Part shown: positions 55,601 through 64,000 of the stretch, in pieces
Position numbering within the stretch: position 1 is the first letter of the stretch
How the letters are laid out: each line of letters starts with the position of its first letter
Assembly: GCF_018320785.1 (NCBI RefSeq)
Contig: NC_054870.1
Location: 3,831,433 to 3,895,432, forward strand
Length of the DNA: 64,000 nt
Source: Cheilinus undulatus
Taxonomy: Eukaryota > Chordata > Actinopteri > Labriformes > Labridae
Reading direction: 5' to 3'
The notes under the pieces: model-generated
Told to the model about the DNA's origin: nothing
What the model saw: only the letters and a program-made list of their open reading frames with translations
Databases searched by the model: none
Made by a program: the position numbers and the translations under genes

Positions 55601-58600
55601 CCGTGACAGCGTGAATACCTGACACATTTTTTTTCAGATTTTGTCTTTTAAAGGCTGTGGTCTTAAACTTTTGATCAGCTGATGAACAGCCTATTTCGGT
55701 TGTTTTCAATAAATTGCTTACATAATTTTTTTTGTCTCACTCCCATTTCTTCTTTTTGCATTCTGAAGCTCAACTTAAAACCTTCTTAAGATCCAGCAGT
55801 GCAAAATGTAAATTCTTGCAATTTTTCAACTGATCTTAAAATTTTGATCAGGAGTGTATTAGAGGTCCTTGATGACATACAAGTATAGGCCTTAAAATGC
55901 AACTGGCTGCCACAAGATTATTTGCAAAGGTTAAGATGTTTTTCCTATTAATATAGAAAGTAATAAAGTAAATAAATAACGAGTTACATAACCAGTGAAC
56001 AGAACTGTAATAAAAGAGAATGAAACTGAAATCATGCCACTTAATAACAGCTTTCAGGGACCAAAGTAAAGAACCAACTATCTTATTGGATAAAATATTA
56101 CTTTTAGAATGCCATTTAGACAGGTTAACATCCATCTAAAATGTTACACGCTCAAATCTGGACTATTTTTCAGGCCATACCAGTGTAGGGCTTTGAAAAC
56201 ACCAGTTTAGTTTGAAAATGACTTGTCTGTCTGTTTGCTAACAGCTGATATGGCTGGCTATTGGCCCTGATTGCTGTATCTGGCAAAGGCATGTAGACAT
56301 GTGGGTGTAATTATGCAGTAAAACCTCTTATCAAATCTTTGTTATCATAATCACTGATAGCACGCTGAAGAACTGTAAACATGAAGGGGCATTCCAGGGG
56401 ACCTGCTGAAGAAGTCTTCTGGCTTCTTCTTTTTTTTTTTTTGGTACATGTTGGAGTGTTCAATTTGAAATGACATTTTTTTAGTAGCTGGTGCTGAATA
56501 TCCCAAGGCCTGAATCAGGCCCCTACATTGTGCTAAAAGCAGAGGGGAACTAAACTGTCAGAGAAACTAGGAAATCTATGTGCAACTTGTACCAGGCACT
56601 TAGAAGTTTGATGTTTGAATATGAAATGTTGGTTATCCCCATGATGAGAGGGGAAAAAAGCTTACCACTCTCTCAGGTAGGGGTGGGTAAAAATATCGAT
56701 TAATCGATGCATTGCAATATTTCCTCCCCAATTCAATATCGATTCAGCAAATCCTCTGAATCAATTCACCTCCTGGCCTGTGGGGGTCGCTGTGCGTGTG
56801 ATTCGCGTTGTATGGACAGAGGCCGCACTCGACCAAACAACAACACACCATAACCATGTTATGTGAGGTTTATCACAATTTCCAAGAGGACAGAAATATT
56901 ATTTAAGTTTACAAGCACTTTACTTTTTCAGTGTTTATACAGAACTGGCATGTTTTTTTACTTTTGTACCCCATATGCACAAATAAGTTATTATTGTGCA
57001 AATTTTTATTTTCAGATGTTTTATTGCTCAAAAATTTGTGGTGACTTACCACATATGTTCACATGGGCATGAAAATAATTATTACAAAATTGTCAACAGG
57101 TTATTTGTGTATTTCTACTTCTTACTGAATCGACAATGAAGCATTTAAAACAATATCAAATCGAATCGATATCAAATCAAATTGCAACCTAAAGAATCGA
57201 AATCACATCGTAAGGTTCTTAACAATACCCAGCCCTACTCTCAAGTTTGACAATGAATGTCAAATAGGGATTAGGGCTGGGCAATGAATCGCAATTAACA
57301 TTAAATCACAATATGGCATGCAGAAAGAACTGGAAATGTGTCAAAATACCAGTTTGGTACAATCTTTTTATACTATTTTATGTTCTACACATTATGCAAA
57401 CATTCAAGTGTCTTTTATGACAAAAATCCTACTTTTCTTGTTCATGCCTTTGTTTTTCTTCATCAAAATAAGAATAACATGAAAAATATCCTCCCCTACA
57501 ATGTAGCAATTATCAAATTTGCTATATGAGCCTAAATCGCAATAAGATTTTTTTTGTAAATATTTTAGCGCTAGTTTAACAAACCTTATACTTCACTTGT
57601 TATAATATAGAAAGATTTCTAGCTTATATTGTTGGACAACACATAAGAGGAAACTAAAAATTATCGCGTCTTTAATCGCAATGTTGGGGGAAAATTGCAA
57701 TTAGATTATTTTTGCAAATCGTTCAGCCCTATTATGGATGAGTATCAAAATGTGGTACCAAAACATCTGATGTCTACTTCTCTATCATTTTAAAATACAG
57801 ATTTCAGTGCTTAATTTCCTTTAGTTATGTGTTCTATTAGTATATTATTTCAGAATCACATACACAACAGAAACAACTTTTATTCAGCTGCCAACTTTTC
57901 ACATACTTTTTTATCCTCTTAAATGTATTGATTCAGGCACCAGCAGCTTTAAAAAGTCTCAGTTTAGCACCTAAAAACAAAAATCTCCTACATTTCTTTG
58001 ATAAAGAAAAAATAAAGAATTTAGCACCTGTATTGAAAAAGCCAGAGGGAAACCTAATGTAAACACTAAACCATGATGTTCTGTTCATCAGAACTGTTTA
58101 CCAGAGAAACTACGACAGCAGCAGCATTACTAATCTGTAGAGGGTCAATGTTTGAGAGTGTCCTGGTACTGCTGAGTTCAGTCAGCATGGAGGTAAATAA
58201 TTTAGCCCAGGGGACAGCTTTGCTGTGAATGAATATCTTTGGATCTGGTTTCACTCTAACCACAATGGCAGTGCTTTGTGTTCATCAGTGAGTTTAAGTG
58301 CATGTTGTGTTAGAAGTAAAAAGACTTTAGAGACACAAAAGCTGTAGAGACAATGTACACTCTCTTCACAATCAAAAACGGAGTCCTTCCTTGTCCCGTG
58401 CTACTCAGACAAACCACCTGATACAGAACTTCAACACAAAAAATGCCTTTCATATTTCCAACAATAAAACAAGAAATACTGACAGTATAATACACAATTC
58501 AAATTTTAATTGTCAAGTGCCCTTTGTTGTGATTTTTATGATTATGAAGACAAAAAAGATGTTTTGCTGAATTTATCAGAACTACTTTAAACACCTTACA

Positions 58601-59619
58601 TTTAATCGTGTGGTGGGAAAATCACAAAGTACACTCCAGAACCCGGGAAGTCTTCACATGCCTTGTTTTAAAAGCCGAATGTGTAAAACCAGTAGACAAT
58701 GTGTTAATGAAGTTTGAGGGAAAGCAGCACATTAATGTTAAAGGAGCTTGAGTCATGGCTGGAAACTTTCTATAAAAGTTATTCTAAGATAGAGGAAAGA
58801 GGTGAAGATCAGTCCACTTGAATAAGACTAATATTAACGGGCTTTCCAAAACTAACATGGAACCTGGACATTAGCTTTGTCTGAATTGTCCGTCTGTCCA
58901 AATCATGTGATTCATTTACCTCTAAAATTCACCAGACATGTATTTTAGGAAGAATTTCTTAAAAAGACATGACATCCAGTGCAATGAAATGTTTGACTGG
59001 GGCAGGAAAGTGTCTGGTTAAACCGTTACAGTAACTCCAGAGAAAGAAGCTCAACGGTAACTTGTGACATTTCAGGGAGTGGCAAACAGAAGCAACGTTA
59101 ACCAACTGCGCTGCAAAGACTAACAAGTTAGTTTTAATGAGACAGACATACTCAAGTCCAGTTATCCAGTGCTCGTAAAAATAATAATAATCAGGGTTTT
59201 TTGGGGTGCATTTCCCCATTATATGGTAGTGGCTGGCAGAACAATCCCCCACAGTTGAGCATAGCCTCAGTCTGTTAGCTTGTTCTAACACGTAGCAGCA
59301 AATACAAGAGCGGATATGAAACCGTTAGCTTAACGTCATTAACGTTAGAGTACACAGCCAGCGCCAACAGTAGCACTTATGTAGCCTGCATCACTGTGAA
59401 GACTTTCACTTAAAGTATTAACGGTTTACAAACGTTAATACTAGTAGTGGCCGTTCAGTTACGCATTGGTATAATAATATGTTAGTTAAGTGTACACAGG
59501 GTCTCTCCAAAAGCTGCTAACAGATAAGCTAGCTCACCGAGGATCTCTTTCCTCCTGTCGGCATGCGGCTGGTCTGTGTACACCCATTCGTAATCTTCAC
59601 GGGCGACTCGGTTCCCCAT
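49487..59619 (-). CDS. degs1: Sphingolipid delta(4)-desaturase DES1, 3 coding exons, 323 aa
   Basis: Converts dihydroceramide to ceramide by adding the 4,5-trans double bond; an ER membrane di-iron desaturase. Minus-strand exons 59619-59538, 52914-52172 and 49633-49487 join with closed phases to 323 aa, the same length as human DEGS1. All three His boxes are intact: HEISH (89-93), HLDHH (128-132) and HNEHH (259-263). Hydrophobic segments around residues 45-65 and 68-90 and a second cluster near 150-220 fit the multi-pass topology. The N-terminus [20 protein letters not shown] begins with Met-Gly, as in mammalian DES1, which is reported to be N-myristoylated. The start has G at -3 and +4. Sequence and length favour degs1 over the paralogue degs2. 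The gene is convergent with nvl. Confidence 0.97.
50860..51010. repeat. GTACTTTTACTTGTACTTAAGT-type interspersed repeat
   Basis: Motif cluster with AGTACTTTTACTTGTACTT and TTGTACTTTCTCCACTTCTG, commonly dispersed in teleosts. A related fragment lies near 61080-61160. Confidence 0.4.
51030..51500 (-). repeat. RecQ-like helicase N-terminal repeat, decayed
   Basis: Minus frame 51489-51208 contains [20 protein letters not shown] and [13 protein letters not shown], parallel to the copies at 19.4 and 35.2 kb. Its 5' flank (51060-51165, reverse strand) also matches 19790-19920, so the repeat unit extends beyond the coding-like part. degs1 intron 2. Confidence 0.5.
52172..52914 (-). CDS. degs1: degs1 coding exon 2 (all three His boxes)
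   Basis: TTTACAG acceptor, 743 nt. Holds the membrane core and all three His boxes, ends [10 protein letters not shown] at a GTATGT donor. Confidence 0.97.
53285..53875. mobile_element. GGGCTGGGCAATTAATCGC-type MITE
   Basis: Starts AAGGCTGGGCAATTAATCGC, ends AATCATTAAAGCCCTAG. degs1 intron 1. Confidence 0.6.
53977..54482. mobile_element. CTGGGCAATTAACG-type MITE
   Basis: Starts TTGCTGGGCAATTAACG, ends CCATAATTGCCCAGCCCTT. Related termini to its neighbour at 53285. Confidence 0.55.
54515..55858 (-). mobile_element. Tc1-like (Tc3-type) transposon, deleted
   Basis: Inverted repeats pair 54517-54661 with about 55650-55770, sharing GGCTGTTCATCAGCTGATCA-like sequence; the right side extends about 90 bp further, so the left outer repeat is lost. 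The transposase on the minus strand keeps [20 protein letters not shown] and GGAAIMIWG, and separately [14 protein letters not shown] and [11 protein letters not shown], but the segment with the third catalytic acidic residue is missing. degs1 intron 1. Confidence 0.8.
56678..57237. mobile_element. hAT-type MITE, TAGGGGTGGGTAA ends
   Basis: Termini TAGGGGTGGGTAAAAATA and AACAATACCCAGCCCTA. Flanking 8-mers CTCTCAGG (56670-56677) and CTCTCAAG (57238-57245) agree at 7 of 8. Interior rich in ATCGAT motifs. Confidence 0.68.
57272..57731. mobile_element. hAT-type MITE, TAGGGCTGGGCAATG ends
   Basis: Termini TAGGGCTGGGCAATGAATCG and AATCGTTCAGCCCTA; flanks agree at 6 of 8. 460 bp. Confidence 0.62.
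57732..59537. other. 5' part of degs1 intron 1
   Basis: No exon, RNA gene or clear repeat recognised. Confidence 0.5.
59538..59619 (-). CDS. degs1: degs1 coding exon 1 (start)
   Basis: ATG at 59619-59617; 27 codons plus one base, then GTGAGC donor. Followed by a 6.6-kb intron full of transposon sequence. Confidence 0.96.
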
Positions 59620-59869
59620 CTCTTAGATCACTCGTTGAAACAACTTCCTTCAATTAAAAAATACAACTAAATATATCGAGGTCTTTTTAAAAGTAACCTC
59701 TCTGGCCAAACTCCTCTCTCGTAAGCCTGCGTGCCCGCCCGGCCGACCTGCCCGAACATCAGCCGGTCCTGCCCCACTGCACGCGGCTCCTCCCACCGGC
59801 GGCCTATCCCATATGTAACGTGTTTGTGTCCTCTTACGTAACAGCGCTCATCATCATCATCATCATCAG
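59620..59869 (-). promoter_or_regulatory. degs1: degs1 promoter / 5' UTR region
   Basis: GC- and CpG-rich stretch directly upstream of the degs1 ATG, in contrast to the AT-rich surroundings. Contains a TTACGTAA palindrome at 59834-59841 (CRE/PAR-bZIP-like) and a (CAT)n run at 59849-59868. No transcription start evidence. Confidence 0.5.
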
Positions 59870-59882
59870 CCACCGTTCATTT

Positions 59883-60156
59883 TGCTAACCAACGACCAAA
59901 TATTATTGTTTTTAAAGCCATATTATTATCTTATTTGGATAATATAGAAAAAAGTTTAAACCCTAAAGCGACCAAGACAAAAAGTTTGTGAGAAAAATAT
60001 ATTTCCTGAGCTTTATTCAACCTCGAGCCCTTTTTATTTTGTTTTTCGTTATTTGTTGTATTTTTGCTTTATTGCTATAAGGTTTGCAACTGCCTTTTAT
60101 CCTGAACATTTCTGTACCTGTTTTGTATCTATTTTGTCAATAATAAAAAAAATCAT
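59883..60156 (+). mobile_element. Retroposed insertion upstream of degs1
   Basis: Flanked by the 13-bp direct repeat CCACCGTTCATTT (59870-59882, 60157-60169) and ending in CAATAATAAAAAAAATCAT next to the right repeat, as left by LINE-mediated retrotransposition. The source (LINE 3' end or processed transcript) is not identified. Confidence 0.65.
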
Positions 60157-60169
60157 CCACCGTTCATTT

Positions 60170-61290
60170 ATTCCAGCAGAACTTTGTAAGATAGAAAGTT
60201 TATTTTGCTTCTCACATTAACCGAATATCTTATCTAAATTGAAGTATTTTATATACAGCCTACTACGCACAATGGCATTTATACACTATTTATTCCACTA
60301 TTGCGGAAGCATTTAAACAAACTGGAATATTTTGGAGACATGCTTTTATTCTGTAATATAATTCTGTAATATAAAATTGCATGTACATGTTTCCAAAACG
60401 TCAGGTAAAAGTCAGCCAATAATTTTCATCAAATATTTTTTGGGACAACCTTTTCACAGTTTTCCACCCAGTTTCTTCATTCTTGAAACAAATTAACAGT
60501 TCATATTAGAAACTGCATCAACCTAAATTCATTCAAGAAACACACTAAATATTTTTGTTGGACCAGTTAAGCACAACATCTTAATTATCCTAATTATCAT
60601 AAATGTATAGTTCACTCTTAACATTTGTTTTTTATTTGTTATTTTCCCTACAGATCTTTATCTCTCATTTTAACTTTTCCTCCCTTATTACCTTTATATT
60701 ACTTATTTGTTTAATTCCAGCTGTTCTCGAGGGTTCAGTTTTTCACATGGCAGGGCCACTTGACAATCCCATATGGGCTTCTCTGGTTTCTCCTGCACAT
60801 TTCTTCAATTATTGATATTTGGCTTCCAAACTAAAAAAAAAACAAACAAAAACACTCTTTAGCACATAAAGAGAGAATGATTCCACATCCAAAAACAGCT
60901 GCTGTATTTCACTTCATAAAGGTGTGACTTTACCTGGACTGCCTGGTTAGAGATCCACATTCTCGTCTTGTTATTGGGAACAGGATAAGATCATCTTTGA
61001 CTGAAGGCCAGAACTCCTCAGAGGCTACTCAGTACTCAGTGCATGGAGTTCACTTTCACTTGAGTAGATCTATAGAGCAGTAATTTTATGTCTTCTTAAG
61101 TTAATTCAACCAAACTAACTGTACTTTTACTGGAGTACAGTAGTCTTGTATACCACTGGTCCAAATATTTTTGTTGTTATATCTGAACATTTGAAGATAA
61201 CAGGTTTTCTATTTCTATTAGCAGAAAGCTGTTATCAAAAAAAGGTCTGATATATTTTACTTCATATGTATCAACATAATGAATCTAGAA
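60170..61290. other. Intergenic sequence upstream of degs1
   Basis: AT-rich with no supported gene; a GTACTTTTACTGGAGTACAG-type repeat fragment lies near 61120. Confidence 0.45.
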
Positions 61291-62649
61291 CAGGGGTGTC
61301 AAACTCAAGGCTCTGGGGCAACATCTGGGCCGTGGTCCAGTTATAGAAAAGTGAAAAATGGAGCACCCTCCCAAAACTAAACTTCTAAATGGTGCATGAC
61401 AAAAAAGATGAACTAACCCTGAGAAGGTCAGCGCTCAAAATGTCCTTTAGAGCAGTTTATTTAGGCTTTAGATCGTGGTACAGTTATACCTGGCCCTCCA
61501 AGATTATGATATTTCTATTATAAGTAGCCCACCAGTATAAAGTCTCCAGTTTATCTCCAGTATAAAAAAGTAAACTAAACCTTGATGATTTAAAACACCC
61601 TTGTTAAGTCAAAACATTTTGAAAAGGTAAAGAGTAAAATAATTAGATTAAAAGTCAGAGATGTTGGGAAAAATATTTTTTGTTTTCTTTTCATATTTTC
61701 ATTATATTTGCAGCACACAATCATGACTTAAACTTCTGGTTTTGACTTTTGATTTCATATTTTGAGATTTAGATACACAATTTCAAATTTTAAGTCTTAT
61801 TTTGATCTTTTAACTCTATATGTGGAATTTTATCTCATGTTTTGAGCTTTTCAGCCCCTGACATTTAGCTTTTATTCACATAGTTTGGCCTTGAAGACTC
61901 ACAGTTTATAATCTTAACTTGTATTTTGACCTTTCAGACTCGTGATTTTTAATTTAATCTCATAATTTGATCTTTTCAACTCACAATTGAAATCTCTATT
62001 TCATATTTTGACCGTCTAAACTTAATACTTAAAATTTCATCTCATATTATGAACTTTAAAACTCCTGATTTTAATTTTATCTCATATTTTGATTTTCTAA
62101 ACTAATTATTTTAAATTGTATCTCATATTTGACCTTCTAAAATTATTATTTCACATTTTATCTCATATTTTTACCTTTTAAACTCATGATTTTTAAGTTT
62201 ATATCATATTTTGACCTTCTAAACTCATGATTTTGAATTTTTATCTCATATTTTTACCTTTTTAAACTCATGATTATAATTTTATCTCATATTTTGACCT
62301 TTAAATCTCACAATTTAAAATTTTAACTTATATGTTTTCCTTTTAAACTTGTGACTTTGAATTTCTTGATCATATATTTAAAATCATTATTTTGACATTT
62401 ATTTTTGTGTTTTGACCTTTTGAACAAATAAGTTTGACTATATCTGTATATATCTATATATATCTAGTACATATATTTTGACCCTTTAAACTTTGAATCT
62501 TGATGTTTTTTTTTTTAAATCTCAAAATCATTCATCAGCGTTAATTTTTCCTCCCACAATTCATCACTGGTGAAAATGAGATCGTAAGCTCTCAGGTTAG
62601 ACCTAAATTCAGACTCTGACCCCTGCTGTGATTGAGTTTGACCTCTCTG
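61291..62649. mobile_element. hAT-type element with minisatellite core
   Basis: Starts CAGGGGTGTCAAACTCAAGG and ends ATTGAGTTTGACCTCTCTG; flanks ATCTAGAA and ATCTAAAG agree at 6 of 8. About 750 bp inside is a degenerate tandem array. Confidence 0.65.
61730..62480. repeat. Degenerate minisatellite, unit about 35-45 bp
   Basis: Successive units resemble CATATTTTGACCTTTTAAAC followed by TCATGATTTTAAATTTTATCT, with many substitutions and indels. Confidence 0.75.
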
Positions 62650-63469
62650 ATCTAAAGGACAGTTTCACCTTTTTGAATTGAAGTTATGAAAAATAAGTTT
62701 TCAACAATACCTTTTTTTTTAAAGTGACTTTTCTTTTATATTTATTTAAATGAAGCCTTGGAAATGGAATAGCACAATGAAGAATGTCAGCTAAAAATGG
62801 CCTATCAAACTGCACTTAAACAGGCTCATGGCCAGGATTTTAGACTTATCTATAAGGCATATTTTCACAGTATTTTCTGCAGCTGAAAACTGACCAGTCA
62901 CTCAAAAGCCAGTGGGATGTTGTGACTGTATTATTCTATATTTATATTCTTATTCAAAACTATTAAGACACTCTACTTCTATATTTCTGACTTTGCTAAT
63001 GCTGCTGTTCCTCTACAGCTTATCCTAGCGCACAGCTGCTGGAGCTTGGGAACAAAAAGACAAACATTTCCTGTTTGTTTTTCCAGCAGGAAGCTCAGGG
63101 AACAAGAAACCAGGGTATTACAATGAATACCGGTCCTGTTAAATCCTCACACACAACAGTTCCACTCTTCCTAAATCACAGACTGGGACAGGAAGAGTTA
63201 GGAGAAATGCCTGAACGCTCCAGTAAGCTCCCAATGTAGCTTATGCTTGAAGCCGGTGTTTGCATGTATCATTGATGATTAATCCATCTAGAATTTTTTA
63301 AAAAACATGCAGTTCTTCCATCTTTGCGCTGTGTCTGCAGATCTAACTGTTGGAAGTAACTATGTGAGGTGATAGCAGTCGTTGTTGGCTTCACAGCTGG
63401 TTGTGCTATTCTGTACTGTGAGTTAAGATAAACATCATGAATCATGAGTAATTTAGGAGTGTAAAACTA

Positions 63470-63690
63470 GGAGGGACACTTATTACTTAATTAGGTACAC
63501 CTGTTCTACTGCTCACTGATGCCAACATCTAATCAGCCAATCACAGAGCAACAACCAGAGCATGTAGGCACGGAGACAAGATGATCGACTGTGGTTCAAA
63601 CTGAGCATTACAGTGAGGAAAAAGGTGATCTAAGTGACTTCAATCTGGATCAGTTCATCACCATCATGTTGGTGTTTTTCTAGGCAGGGG
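63470..63690 (+). mobile_element. Tc1-like transposon 5' fragment
   Basis: Contains ATTAGGTACACCTGTTCTAC, AATCAGCCAATCACAGAGCA and AAAAGGTGATCTAAGTGACT in the order found in the leader and first codons of a common fish Tc1 family. Transposase absent. Confidence 0.55.
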
Positions 63691-64000
63691 CTTTCATTAG
63701 TTATGATTCTTGTGGGGTGATAAAATTAAATATGAGTGAGTTAAATCAACTTTTAATAAGTTTTATTTTTACATTTGTAACAGTAATGTGTGCAACAAAA
63801 TTGTACAGTTAGTCCAAAGTTGGCCAACTCAAAAGATAGTTTTCTTGGTATACATACATGAAATAATTCACAATCTACACTTAAAAGTACATGGAGATTA
63901 CAGTACAATTTTCTAAACTGAGACGCAGTCTCAAATTAAGCCACTAGGTTACATCTTCTTGTGTTTATCTGACCAGTGTCATTAGAATACACGCTGGCGT
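63691..64000. other. Right edge of window
   Basis: No gene supported. A minus-strand AATAAA at 63762-63767 could be the end of a neighbouring transcript, but nothing else in view supports one. Confidence 0.3.

Noticed and set aside
60603-60815. 70-aa frame with a hydrophobic start
   Set aside because: No similarity recognised, AT-rich intergenic context, no splice or polyadenylation support.

Overview
This is vertebrate nuclear DNA, most likely from a ray-finned (probably percomorph) fish. Three intron-containing genes with clean GT-AG exon junctions can be followed, embedded in Tc1-like, hAT-type and other transposon debris typical of teleost genomes. I see no prokaryotic operon, CRISPR array or plasmid/phage feature. 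The species cannot be named from the sequence alone.

Layout. (1) Minus strand, 445-9245: a six-exon SPATA2-family gene (540 aa model) with an N-terminal PUB-type region. (2) Plus strand, about 9.8-44.7 kb: nvl (nuclear VCP-like), 22 coding exons encoding 865 aa, a double AAA+ ATPase of 60S ribosome biogenesis; a likely 5' UTR exon ends at 9880. (3) Minus strand, 49487-59619: degs1, three coding exons, 323 aa, the sphingolipid delta4-desaturase. All exon phases close in the three models. The SPATA2-like gene and nvl are head to head with only about 0.6 kb between their 5' ends. nvl and degs1 are tail to tail, which matches my knowledge of the human NVL/DEGS1 neighbourhood. The three proteins are not known to share a pathway, so the proximity looks like conserved linkage plus a shared promoter region.

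Introns and spacers hold Tc1-like transposases (all broken), hAT-type non-autonomous elements with 8-bp target duplications, a TTAA-flanked MITE nested in a Tc1 element, a tRNA-derived SINE with a perfect 14-bp duplication, LINE 3' fragments, a retroelement fragment with a possible PD-(D/E)XK-like motif, and three dispersed, decayed copies of a repeat resembling the N-terminus of a RecQ-like helicase. I did not find a convincing undescribed biological system. The most unusual items are the RecQ-like repeat family, hAT elements with minisatellite cores, and the nested insertion in the first nvl intron.
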